Positions 26,007-33,672 of a stretch of DNA of 64,000 nt are shown here, in pieces; the first letter of the stretch is position 1, and each line of letters starts with the position of its first letter. The position numbers and the translations under genes are program-made. Under the pieces are notes generated by a model. It saw only the letters and a program-made list of their open reading frames with translations, was not told the origin of the DNA and did no database searches. Origin of the DNA: Pandoraea commovens (lineage in GTDB: Bacteria > Pseudomonadota > Gammaproteobacteria > Burkholderiales > Burkholderiaceae); assembly GCF_902459615.1 (NCBI RefSeq), contig NZ_CABPSA010000001.1:1364001-1428000 (forward strand), given 5' to 3'.

Positions 26007-26945
26007 ATGCGTTTTGGTAGGGTTGCCGCATGGCGGCTGGTGGTAGGGATGGCGGTTCTCGTCGGACTCACCGCACCCGTTTCGTCGTACGCGGCGCAGG
26101 GGAAGTTAAGCGTCGTGGCTTCGTTCTCAGTACTCGCCGATATCGTGCAAAGCGTGGGCGGCGATCGCATCGACGTCACCTCGCTGATTCCACGCAATCG
26201 CGATGCCCATCACTTCGAGCCCAGCCCTGCGGATGTCGCAGAAGTGCGTAAGGCAGATGTCGTGTTTGTGCACGGCGTCGCTGGCTTTGAGGGGTATTTG
26301 CCTCGCCTGATCGCAGCGTCCGGTTACACCGGTCCGGTCGTGACGGTTTCGGAGGGAGTGAAGTTGCGAACCCGTGTTCGCAAAGGCGTGGCGGGCGACG
26401 ATCCGCACACTTGGAACAATCCAATGAATGCGGTCATCTACGTGGGCCACATCAAGGACGCCCTCGAAGCGAGAGATCCGGCAGGCCGCGCCGAGTACGA
26501 AGCCAATGCGGCGCGTTACATCGCTGCGCTAAAGGCCATCGATGCCGACGCTCGCCAACGGTTGGGCAAGATTCCTGAGGCGCAACGCGTGGTGATCTCA
26601 TCGCACGCGGCGTTTGGCTATCTCGGCGACGCGTATGGCATTACATTTCTCTCGCCGATGAGTATCTCAACGGCCGACGAACCGTCTGCCAAGCACATCG
26701 CCGCGCTGATCGATCAGATCCGCAAGGAGCGCGTGTCGGCCTACTTCGTCGAGAATTCGAACAATCCGCGCCTCGTGGAACTGGTCGCCAAGGCGACCAA
26801 CGTGAAGTCCGGCGGCGAGCTGTATGCAGAAGCGCTTTCAGCCCCGGGCGGCCCGGCATCGACGTATCTCGACATGCTTCGTCACAACGTCGACACGCTC
26901 GCCACGGCGTTGGAGAAAGCGCCTGCGCAGGCCAGCGCGAAGTAG
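26007..26945 (+). CDS. ZnuA/TroA-type metal-binding periplasmic protein
   Basis: 312-aa solute-binding protein of a zinc or manganese ABC importer. The signal peptide ends near SSYAA. Metal ligands of the A-1/cluster 9 fold are seen: His68/69 (DAHHFEPSPADV), the His in GDDPHTWNNP, the His in VVISSHAAFGYL and an acidic residue in the STADEPS region. No His-rich loop is present, which fits a manganese or short zinc type. An ggagga box precedes the ATG at 26007. No ATPase or permease gene adjoins, so it must use a transporter encoded elsewhere. It is divergent from the dihydroorotase paralog. Confidence 0.9.
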   Translation: MRFGRVAAWRLVVGMAVLVGLTAPVSSYAAQGKLSVVASFSVLADIVQSVGGDRIDVTSLIPRNRDAHHFEPSPADVAEVRKADVVFVHGVAGFEGYLPRLIAASGYTGPVVTVSEGVKLRTRVRKGVAGDDPHTWNNPMNAVIYVGHIKDALEARDPAGRAEYEANAARYIAALKAIDADARQRLGKIPEAQRVVISSHAAFGYLGDAYGITFLSPMSISTADEPSAKHIAALIDQIRKERVSAYFVENSNNPRLVELVAKATNVKSGGELYAEALSAPGGPASTYLDMLRHNVDTLATALEKAPAQASAK

Positions 26946-26961
26946 CGGCAATAGGCAATGG

Positions 26962-26987
26962 CGCGCCGCGTGTCGTAACGCGGCGCG
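26962..26987. terminator. Hairpin between convergent genes
   Basis: cgcgccgcg (26962-26970) pairs with cgcggcgcg (26979-26987). There is no T-run, but its position between two convergent stop codons suits transcription end. Confidence 0.45.
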
Positions 26988-26994
26988 ACTGCAC

Positions 26995-27669
26995 TCATTT
27001 CGGAAGATTGTCGAGATAGTATTGTGCCGCGCGCGTGACGTGGCGCTCGGCAAGCAACGCCGCGAAGGCGGCGTCGCCCGTTTGCACGGCGCGCAATATC
27101 GCGGCGTGCTCTTCCCACGTAACGCGAACTTCCTCGTCATCGGTTTTGACGAAGACAATACGCGTCCGATCACGTAGCGAGCGCATCAGATCGGCCAGCA
27201 TTGCGTTAGCACCGGCCGCGTACAAAAGATCGTGAAAGCGCGCGTTCAGCTCCAGCAGCCCGGAGGTTTCACCCGCGGCGACCTTTGCATTGCCTTCCTG
27301 CAGGACGGCCTCGATTCGCTGGACAAGCTCCGGCGAACGACGCTCTGCGGCCAGCCGGGCGTTGAGGCCTTCAAGCGTGGCGCGAATCTGCACGAGTTCT
27401 CGTGTCGATGCCGGATCGATCGAAGCCACCACCGCTCCATGCCTTGGGCGCACCTCGACCAGCCCTTCGACGGCCAGCGCCCGCAGGGCCTCCCGCACCG
27501 GGACGCGTGAGACATCCAGCTCCTCGGCGATCCGTCCTTCGACGAGCCGGTCGCCAGGCTTGTATTCGCCCTTGGTGATCGACTCACGCAGACGATCGAA
27601 CACCAGATCAGACAATTGCTGATGCATGATCGGCACGCGCCCATTTGCCGCCTTGGCTCCCCGCACCAT
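26995..27669 (-). CDS. GntR-family regulator, FCD subfamily
   Basis: 224-aa regulator. The winged HTH (HQQLSDLVFDRLRESITKGEYKPGDRLVEGRIAEELDVSRVPVREALRALAVEGLVEVRPRHGAVVA) is followed by an all-helical FCD ligand domain with metal-type ligands in LNARFHDLLYAAG and the EEHAAILRAVQ helix. It is the gene after the unit A operon, 93 bp from the hydrolase, with its own GTATAC-like site upstream. That site matches those before units A and B, so it is the probable repressor of all three. The ATG at 27669 is preceded by gggga; an ATG 42 bp further in is the alternative. Confidence 0.9.
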   Translation of the reverse strand: MVRGAKAANGRVPIMHQQLSDLVFDRLRESITKGEYKPGDRLVEGRIAEELDVSRVPVREALRALAVEGLVEVRPRHGAVVASIDPASTRELVQIRATLEGLNARLAAERRSPELVQRIEAVLQEGNAKVAAGETSGLLELNARFHDLLYAAGANAMLADLMRSLRDRTRIVFVKTDDEEVRVTWEEHAAILRAVQTGDAAFAALLAERHVTRAAQYYLDNLPK

Positions 27670-27724
27670 ATTTCCAGTCTCCCCTAACCGCCAATGGCGC
27701 AATTCTAGCAGCGCGCGGCATTTC

Positions 27725-27737
27725 GTAGACTGTACAC
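27725..27737. promoter_or_regulatory. GTATAC-type operator, site 1 (GntR gene)
   Basis: GTAGACTGTACAC, 10 of 13 bases identical to the site at 33601. It lies 56 bp upstream of the GntR start and would give autoregulation. Confidence 0.5.
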
Positions 27738-27762
27738 AATATGAATTTGGGGGCTGCATCTA

Positions 27763-28722
27763 TCAGCCTCGGTCCGGGATCGAAGCCATGAATGCAAGCA
27801 TTTCCCGCCCGAGCCAGTCCTCGCCGGAATTGAAATGCGCCACGATGGACGTGTGGTTGTGCCCGCGTGCCTGCACGAAGCGCGGCGGCGCCCCCCGATG
27901 CCGCAGCAAACGCAGGAAGAACTCAGCGCCGTAATCGTCGAGAAACCGATTCTCGTACTCGGCGACCGCAATCATGGTCGGCACGACACTTCGGGTGGCA
28001 TGCGTGAGCGGTGAGCGCTCGGTATACGTCGTTTCATCGGGACCGAAATACGTCTGCACCGGTCTGGCGTTCGGATTTCGGGGATCGGTATCTGCAAAGA
28101 GTCTCGCGCTAATAAGCACCAGTCCCGCGACGATCCCGCGCATGTCGTCACCTCGCGCGTGCGCAGGATCGAACAGGCTGCTTGCCGCATGGGTGCCCCC
28201 GGCGGAATGCCCGACCAGGATAATCCTCTGCGGATCGATGCCCCACTCCCGGGCGTGTTCGTGCACCCACAGGACGGCATCGGCGACATCGTCCGTCCCG
28301 CCAGGCCACGGCGCCACGTCGGCCAATCGATATTCCACGTTGACGGCCACAACGCCCTGCCTCGCGAACCAGTGGCAAACGTTGTCGTAAATCTCGCCGT
28401 TCACGCTCTTGCTGCCGCGTACAAACGCCCCGCCGTGAACGAAAATCACGGCATCGTGAAGGGCGTCGGGCGAATCGCTCGATTTGCGCACAGGGCTGAA
28501 CACATCGAGTACCTGACGCGCGTGCGTGCCATACGGCAGATCGCGCGTCACATGCGGGCTCTTCGGTGCGGCCGCGACGACCGGCGTGTAGCAATCGATC
28601 ACTATCTTGCGATTGCCGACGATATCGTCATTCCAGCGCGGGCCGATCTCCCGCAACTGCTGGCGCTGCGCCTGCGGCAATGCGCCGAACGGCTCCATGG
28701 CGACGTTGTCCGCATTCACCAT
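27763..28722 (-). CDS. Alpha/beta hydrolase (HSL/kynurenine formamidase-like)
   Basis: 319-aa esterase or amidase of the hormone-sensitive-lipase-like group. The oxyanion motif HGGAF (about 131) and nucleophile motif GHSAGG (Ser near 206) are clear, and candidate acid and base lie in FLDDYG and ARGHNHTS. Many enzymes of this shape hydrolyse aryl formamides, aromatic esters or lactones. It overlaps the end of the ferredoxin gene by 7 bp and is last in unit A, so it probably acts on a product of the oxygenase. The ATG at 28722 is chosen because of that coupling. No signal peptide, so cytoplasmic. Confidence 0.88.
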   Translation of the reverse strand: MVNADNVAMEPFGALPQAQRQQLREIGPRWNDDIVGNRKIVIDCYTPVVAAAPKSPHVTRDLPYGTHARQVLDVFSPVRKSSDSPDALHDAVIFVHGGAFVRGSKSVNGEIYDNVCHWFARQGVVAVNVEYRLADVAPWPGGTDDVADAVLWVHEHAREWGIDPQRIILVGHSAGGTHAASSLFDPAHARGDDMRGIVAGLVLISARLFADTDPRNPNARPVQTYFGPDETTYTERSPLTHATRSVVPTMIAVAEYENRFLDDYGAEFFLRLLRHRGAPPRFVQARGHNHTSIVAHFNSGEDWLGREMLAFMASIPDRG

Positions 28723-29306
28723 GACACGCTCACATCGCCGTTGACGAACGTCTGACAGGCCATTCGGTAGCCTTCTGCGATCGCTTCGTCCGTCAGATGA
28801 CGGCGCTCTTTGGCCTTGACTGCGTCGGTATGCGCGATGCCCGCTTCGACCTTGCATCGACAGGTGCCGCACAGCCCACCACCACACTTGAACGGTATAC
28901 CGCCCTTCTCCCGCAGCGAAACCCTCAACAGATTGCTGTTCGGCGGGGCCTCGACGGTCTTGCCGCCATTCGTCAAGAAGGTGATCTGAACCGTCGTCGC
29001 GGCGCGCACGGTGTCGTCGCGCCGGGTCAGCCGCGCGGCCGCAGGATCGCCACCGACTAAAGACTGTAGTGACGCGAGCGCGTCGGGAACGCTCTCGAAC
29101 TGCTCGAAGAATTTTGTCGGCACGAGGTTGGCGTCACCACCCGCCTCGTCGACGATGCGCACGCGCGTCGGCGTGTCGAGTCTGGCGACCACGAAGGCCG
29201 CGACATGGCGTTTTCCGTAAAAATAGTCGTGCGTTTCCAGCGCGGTGATGCCGGGTGTCGGCTCGCTGCGGTATTGGCCCGGGCGACTCGTCAATACAAT
29301 GAACAT
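28716..29306 (-). CDS. [2Fe-2S] ferredoxin with an unknown N-terminal domain
   Basis: 196-aa protein. The C-terminal half (about 105-196) is a plant-type ferredoxin with Cys141, Cys146, Cys149 (CGGGLCGTC) and Cys184. Residues 1-100 (MFIVLTSRPGQYRSEPTPGITALETHDYFYGKRHVAAFVV..) form a separate folded-looking domain I do not recognise. It would pass electrons from the reductase to an oxygenase in the same operon. It lies 44 bp after the smaller ferredoxin gene and overlaps the hydrolase gene by 7 bp. The ATG at 29306 is the first that gives this conserved-looking start. Confidence 0.85.
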   Translation of the reverse strand: MFIVLTSRPGQYRSEPTPGITALETHDYFYGKRHVAAFVVARLDTPTRVRIVDEAGGDANLVPTKFFEQFESVPDALASLQSLVGGDPAAARLTRRDDTVRAATTVQITFLTNGGKTVEAPPNSNLLRVSLREKGGIPFKCGGGLCGTCRCKVEAGIAHTDAVKAKERRHLTDEAIAEGYRMACQTFVNGDVSVSW

Positions 29307-29350
29307 GCGAACTCCTTGTCGCGATGGCGCTGCTTCTGCGCCTATTGCTT

Positions 29351-29680
29351 CTACTTCGCGCAGACTTCCGGAGCGGTAACGGCGACCTCGGCCCCTTGCT
29401 CCAGTTCGATATCGTGCTCGATCCACAACTGGCACACGAGCCTGTAGCCCTCGGACAACCGCTCGCCCAGTTGCTTCTTCTCTTTCCAGTTAGGGGCGGG
29501 CAAATGCTCGTCGCCCGCCAGCACCCGGCAGGCACACCGTGCACACTTGCCCATCCCGCATTCGTAGCGCAGATGCGGATACGGGAACTGCTTGATCCCC
29601 GCGCGCACCACGAGATTGGCGTTCGGCTTCACCTCTTCCTGAAAGGTCTGCCCGTTCTTGTGAAATACGACGATTGGCAT
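29351..29680 (-). CDS. [2Fe-2S] ferredoxin, plant type
   Basis: 109-aa electron carrier. Ligands are Cys41, Cys46, Cys49 (CGMGKCARC) and Cys83. The start MPIVVFHKNGQTF is chosen by homology to ferredoxin first strands. It sits between the reductase (25-bp gap) and the second ferredoxin (44-bp gap) in unit A. Having two ferredoxins beside one reductase suggests either two acceptors or a carrier plus an oxygenase-docking protein. No electron-transfer partner other than the operon's enzymes is visible nearby. Confidence 0.9.
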   Translation of the reverse strand: MPIVVFHKNGQTFQEEVKPNANLVVRAGIKQFPYPHLRYECGMGKCARCACRVLAGDEHLPAPNWKEKKQLGERLSEGYRLVCQLWIEHDIELEQGAEVAVTAPEVCAK

Positions 29681-29705
29681 GAAGCCCCCTGTCAGATCCG
29701 ATGTT

Positions 29706-30734
29706 TCACGCGGCCGCATCGACCGGCGGCGCGTGGTGAAAGGTGAAGCTGTCGGCGTACAAGTACCGTACGCTCGCCCCGTTCGCGACGAACGATCGGG
29801 TCGCGTCGGCGATCATCACTGGCGAACCACACAGATAGATGGCGTGCTCCGACAGATCGGGCTGATCGGAAAGCACCGCGTCTTGCACGTAGCCCCGCAC
29901 GCCCTGCCAGCCTGCGTCCGCACGCGAGAGCACCGGCACATAACGGAAGTCCTCGTGCGTCGCAGCGAGCGCTTCGAGTTCTTCGTGCAGATACAGGGCG
30001 TCGGCAGTGCGTGCGCCCCAATACAACGTGATGGGTGGCGTATCGCCCTCGGCCAGCATTTCGGACAGCATGCTGCGAAGCGGCGCGATGCCCGTGCCGG
30101 TCGCGACCATCACGATCGGACGATAATCGTCCGCGTGATAGCCAAAAGCACCGAGCGGCGCTTCGATGTCCAGCGTCTCGCCGGCGCGCAGCGTGCCGAG
30201 TCGCCGATGCGTGAAATGGCCACCGTCGATACGCCGGATGTGGAACTCCGCCAGCGCGGGATCGTCCGCCAACGTCGCTCGCGACGCCATCGAGAAACTG
30301 CGTACTCCGAGGTCACCCAGCAGTACGTTCAGGTATTGCCCCGGACGAAACGCGAAGGGCTGCCCATCGTCAAACGTCAGCACGAGACGCGTGACGTCAC
30401 CGCTCAGGGGTTCGACGCTCAGCACCTTCGCCTGACGGCGCTGTGTCGCCGGAGCATCCAGCACTCGTTCGGTACTCACCACGAGATCGGAACAGGCACG
30501 TGCCTGACAGAGCAACGCGAAGCCCGCATCGGCCTCCTCCTGCGACAACGCAAGGGGCATCTCTTCGTATTGCACGTGTCCTTCGCGCAACGTCACACGA
30601 CATGTCCCGCAGCCGCCGAACTCACATTCCGACGGCAGCACGACGCCCGCCCGGTGCGCCGCCGACAGCACGGTCTCGTCGGGCGATGCATCGAAGCTGC
30701 ACTGCGCTTCGATCCAGGTGATTCGATGGGCCAC
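29706..30734 (-). CDS. Ferredoxin-NAD(P)H reductase of an oxygenase (FNR type, [2Fe-2S] N-terminus)
   Basis: 342-aa modular reductase like those of phenol hydroxylase, benzoate dioxygenase or CDP-6-deoxyglucoseen systems. The N-terminal [2Fe-2S] domain carries Cys37, Cys42, Cys45 (CEFGGCGTC) and Cys76. The FAD domain has RSFSMAS in place of the usual RxYS flavin motif, and the NAD(P) domain has MVATGTGIAPLRSML and a YLCGSP end. It takes electrons from NAD(P)H for the operon's oxygenase, probably through the two ferredoxins. An aggaaaa box precedes the ATG. 14 bp separate it from the GlcG-like gene. Confidence 0.93.
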   Translation of the reverse strand: MAHRITWIEAQCSFDASPDETVLSAAHRAGVVLPSECEFGGCGTCRVTLREGHVQYEEMPLALSQEEADAGFALLCQARACSDLVVSTERVLDAPATQRRQAKVLSVEPLSGDVTRLVLTFDDGQPFAFRPGQYLNVLLGDLGVRSFSMASRATLADDPALAEFHIRRIDGGHFTHRRLGTLRAGETLDIEAPLGAFGYHADDYRPIVMVATGTGIAPLRSMLSEMLAEGDTPPITLYWGARTADALYLHEELEALAATHEDFRYVPVLSRADAGWQGVRGYVQDAVLSDQPDLSEHAIYLCGSPVMIADATRSFVANGASVRYLYADSFTFHHAPPVDAAA

Positions 30735-30748
30735 GATTTTCCTCGCCG

Positions 30749-31228
30749 TCAGAGTTTGATGTCAGCCTGCACCAGCACTTCGCGAGCGCTGGCACCCAGC
30801 AACGATTGCAGCGCGGCGAGGCCCGCCAGCCCCGCCTGCGTGTCCTGCTCGCCGTTCCCCCCGGACAAGCCGATGCCGCCCACGACCTGACCATCGACCA
30901 CGATGGGGAAGCCACCGACGAACGCAGCAAACCGGCCTTCGAAACTCCATTGAATGCCGAATGCCTCGTTGCCCGGCAGTGCAGGACCGTTCGGCGGTGT
31001 GGTGAACAAATGCGTCGAGCGCTTGTGTCCGGCAGCGGTGAACGCCTTGTTCCAAGCAATCTGCGGGCCAGTGATACGGCCGCCGTCCATCCGTTCGAGC
31101 GCGAGTGGAAAGCCGCCTTCGTCTACGACGCAAATCGATTCGAGTACGCCGATTTCGTGCGAGCGCGCGATGGCTGCGGCAATCATGTGACGCGCTTCGG
31201 CCAGTTCAAGTTTGAAGAAAGGTTTCAT
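30749..31228 (-). CDS. GlcG/HbpS heme-binding-fold protein
   Basis: 159-aa protein of the GlcG/PduO-C/HbpS family: LAEARHMIAAAIARSHEIGV at the start, VVDEGGFPLALERMDGG, then GGFPIVVDGQVVGGIGLSGG. HbpS binds heme and iron; GlcG members often lie beside oxidative catabolic genes with unknown roles. Here it lies between the aldehyde dehydrogenase and the reductase in unit A. It could deliver or store iron for the oxygenase, or act on a catabolic intermediate. Neither is shown by sequence. Confidence 0.85.
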   Translation of the reverse strand: MKPFFKLELAEARHMIAAAIARSHEIGVLESICVVDEGGFPLALERMDGGRITGPQIAWNKAFTAAGHKRSTHLFTTPPNGPALPGNEAFGIQWSFEGRFAAFVGGFPIVVDGQVVGGIGLSGGNGEQDTQAGLAGLAALQSLLGASAREVLVQADIKL

Positions 31229-31272
31229 GTCGAAGTGAGAATCCTGTGTTGATCGGACGTATGCGGTCGGCG

Positions 31273-32727
31273 TCAGACGCCGCGATAGATCGTCTTGACC
31301 TGCAAATAGAAGTCGAGTCCGTCGCGCCCCGATTCGCGGAACGTCGCCGTGCTCGACCGCTTGAGGCCGCCGAACGGAGCGTTGATCAGATTGCCGGTCG
31401 TCGTGCGATTGATCTTGACGGTGCCGACTTCGATGTCGTCGACGAAGCGATGCATGAGGCGCGCGTCCTGCGTGACGAGCGAAGCGGCCAGCCCGTAGTC
31501 GCTGTCGTTGGCCACCGCAATGGCATCCTCATAGCCATCGACATCGATGACGGCGATCACTGGTCCGAAGATTTCTTCACGAGCGATGCGCGCGTCGCGA
31601 GGCACATCGGTGAAGATCGCGGGTGTCACGAAGTAGCCGTGCGCATAGGCACCGTCCACGAGCTGTGTGCCACCGCAAACCAGTTTGGCTTCGCCACGGC
31701 CAATTTCGACGTACTCAAGTACCGTCCGAAGCTGCCCCTCGGTGGCGAGCGGCCCGATATCGTTGCCCGCCTCGAGCCCCGGACCGATCTTGAGTGCCAC
31801 CGTTCGCGCTACCAGTTTTTCGACGAACGCCGCACGAATCTCGCGGGCCACCAGCACACGACTTGTGCCTGTGCATGCCTGCCCCGTTAGCGAGAATCCG
31901 CCCTTTACCGTGAGCTCGACAGCGCGGTCAATGTCGCGGGCATCCAGCACGATCAGCGCGTTCTTGCCGCCGAGTTCCATTTGCGTGCGCGTCGACATCG
32001 ATGCCGCGCGGTGAATCTGCTCACCTGCCGACGTCGAGCCCGTGAAGGAAATCGCACGAATCTCCTTGGCACCGACAAGCACCGGTCCGACGGCGCTGGC
32101 GCTGCCAGTAACGAAATTCAGCACGCCGCGCGGGATGCCCGCTTCGACGAACGCCTCGACCAGCCGCAGGCCACTCAAGGGCGCATCGGTGGCAGGCTTG
32201 AATACAACCGTGTTTCCGCAGATCAAGGCGGGCGCAATCTTGCGCGCCGGAATCGAGACGGGGAAATTCCACGGGGAAATGACGGTCACGACGCCGAGCG
32301 GTTCGCGAACGGTATACACCGCCATGTCTGCGTCGTCGTTCGGGAAGGTCTCGCCACCGAACGATTGGGCTTCGATGGCGTAGTAACGCAAGGTCTGGGA
32401 CGCGCGCAGAAACTCGTCCTTGGCGAGCGATTTCTGCTTGCCCTCCTCGCGGGCAAGCTCATCGCCGAATCGCTCTGCGTGACGCTCCAGATAGGCGGCA
32501 GCGCTCAGCAAGACTTTGGCGCGCACGCCGGGTGCGGCACGCTTCCATGCACCGAATGCCGAGGCGGCTGCCTGAACCGCCGCTGTCGCGTCCGCTTCGC
32601 CGGATGCCTGAAAGACGCCGACGACATCGCGTGTGTCGGCTGGGTTACGATTCTCGAAGGTGCGTCCGGTCTGGCTCGCGCACCATTCGCCGTCGATGTA
32701 GTTGAAGAACGTGGGCACAGTTGTCAT
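31273..32727 (-). CDS. NAD(P)-dependent aldehyde dehydrogenase
   Basis: 484-aa ALDH superfamily enzyme oxidising an aldehyde to its acid. It has ISPWNFP cofactor motif, FTGSTSAGEQI Rossmann turn, catalytic Glu in MELGGKN and catalytic Cys in LTGQACTGTSRV. The end carries the NAPFGGLKRSSTATFRESG segment common to semialdehyde dehydrogenases. The ATG at 32727 is chosen; a GTG three bases upstream is in frame and has a slightly better distance from an agga box. It is the second gene of unit A after the oxidase. The aldehyde could be the oxidase product; its identity is unknown. Confidence 0.92.
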   Translation of the reverse strand: MTTVPTFFNYIDGEWCASQTGRTFENRNPADTRDVVGVFQASGEADATAAVQAAASAFGAWKRAAPGVRAKVLLSAAAYLERHAERFGDELAREEGKQKSLAKDEFLRASQTLRYYAIEAQSFGGETFPNDDADMAVYTVREPLGVVTVISPWNFPVSIPARKIAPALICGNTVVFKPATDAPLSGLRLVEAFVEAGIPRGVLNFVTGSASAVGPVLVGAKEIRAISFTGSTSAGEQIHRAASMSTRTQMELGGKNALIVLDARDIDRAVELTVKGGFSLTGQACTGTSRVLVAREIRAAFVEKLVARTVALKIGPGLEAGNDIGPLATEGQLRTVLEYVEIGRGEAKLVCGGTQLVDGAYAHGYFVTPAIFTDVPRDARIAREEIFGPVIAVIDVDGYEDAIAVANDSDYGLAASLVTQDARLMHRFVDDIEVGTVKINRTTTGNLINAPFGGLKRSSTATFRESGRDGLDFYLQVKTIYRGV

Positions 32728-32810
32728 CACTGCAACAGTCCTGCAAAGAAGCTGAGGGGCCGCGCTCCCGTGCCTGCCATGCGCGGCACAGGAACGCGGC
32801 GCTACGTCAG

Positions 32811-33542
32811 TCAGGCCGCCAGCCCAAGCTCAGGCAGCGGCAATTCCTTCTCCACGTAGTCGTAGTAAAGCGCCGTGGTATACAGCAGGCGCATTTGCGC
32901 ACCGATCTCGCAAATCTTCAGGCAGCGCGCCTGAAGCTCCGGCGTGTTCGCGTTCTCCAGCACGATCTGGTAACCGCGCTCGCCGTGGATCTCGTCGGAC
33001 ACGATGTGCAGATCGAAGAACTCGACTTCTTCGTCGGTGAACTTATAGGTGTCGCGCAGCGTAGGCGTCTGCTTGCGATAGATCGACGGGACTTGCGACT
33101 CAAGCCCCACCACCAGCCCGGCCACCGCGACCACCGGGTCTTCGCGCATGGCCACGGCGTAGCACCAGCTTTGCAGTCCGCGCGTCGTGGGCGACATATT
33201 GTCCGGATCGACCACGCGCTCACGCGTCGTGCCGCAGGCCTCGGCGAAGCGGATCAGCAGATCGGTGTGACGATCGCCACCGATCTCTTCCTCGTACATG
33301 TTCGCAAGCAGGAAGTCCTTCGCTTCGGTCATGTGATCCGGCGTACGCGCATACAGGTAGCCGAGATAGTCGGCAAACGGCCCGACGTAGTGGTAATGGT
33401 TCTCGGCCCAGCGGGCGAGATGCGCGCGAGAGAGCTTGCCGCTCGCCCACGCCACGCTAAACGGCGCCTTGTTCGCGCTCTTGCCCTTGATTGCCTCTTC
33501 GAGTGCCGCGCGGAAGGTTTCGCGGTCCATCAGCTCTGCCAT
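32811..33542 (-). CDS. Heme-oxygenase-fold dimetal oxidase (TenA/PqqC/CADD-like)
   Basis: 243-aa all-helical enzyme of the iron-containing redox group of the TenA/THI-4/PqqC family. The six residues that in CADD (E81, H88, E142, H174, D178, H181) hold a dimetal centre match Glu85, His92, Glu148, His179, Asp183 and His186 with the same x6, x3 and x2 spacing (EEIGGDRH, LESQ, HIVSDEIH). Relatives include UndA, BesC and CADD, which use O2 for cleavage, decarboxylation or N-oxygenation. It heads unit A with a reductase and two ferredoxins, which could supply its electrons. The aggag box before the ATG fixes the start. Cofactor-free PqqC-like chemistry is the alternative. Confidence 0.85.
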   Translation of the reverse strand: MAELMDRETFRAALEEAIKGKSANKAPFSVAWASGKLSRAHLARWAENHYHYVGPFADYLGYLYARTPDHMTEAKDFLLANMYEEEIGGDRHTDLLIRFAEACGTTRERVVDPDNMSPTTRGLQSWCYAVAMREDPVVAVAGLVVGLESQVPSIYRKQTPTLRDTYKFTDEEVEFFDLHIVSDEIHGERGYQIVLENANTPELQARCLKICEIGAQMRLLYTTALYYDYVEKELPLPELGLAA

Positions 33543-33600
33543 GTCCAACTCCTTTGATTGCCAGGTGAACGATCCATAAGCGCTGGATCGGATGATTTTT

Positions 33601-33613
33601 GTATACGGTATAC
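33601..33613. promoter_or_regulatory. GTATAC-type operator, site 2 (unit A)
   Basis: GTATAC-G-GTATAC, 59 bp upstream of the oxidase start, in the gap between units B and A. Two GTATAC boxes suit a GntR/FCD dimer. It shares a longer core with site 3 when read on the other strand (CAGTAT-x-C-x-GTATAC). Confidence 0.6.
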
Positions 33614-33672
33614 TGTTTTGCAAAAAATGCCAATACGACGAAACGAGTGAGTCAGTAGTCTTTCCGGGAAGG

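Noticed and set aside
27763-28887. Longer start for the alpha/beta hydrolase
   Set aside because: The extension overlaps the ferredoxin gene deeply and is Arg-rich; the ATG at 28722 gives a 7-bp coupling overlap.
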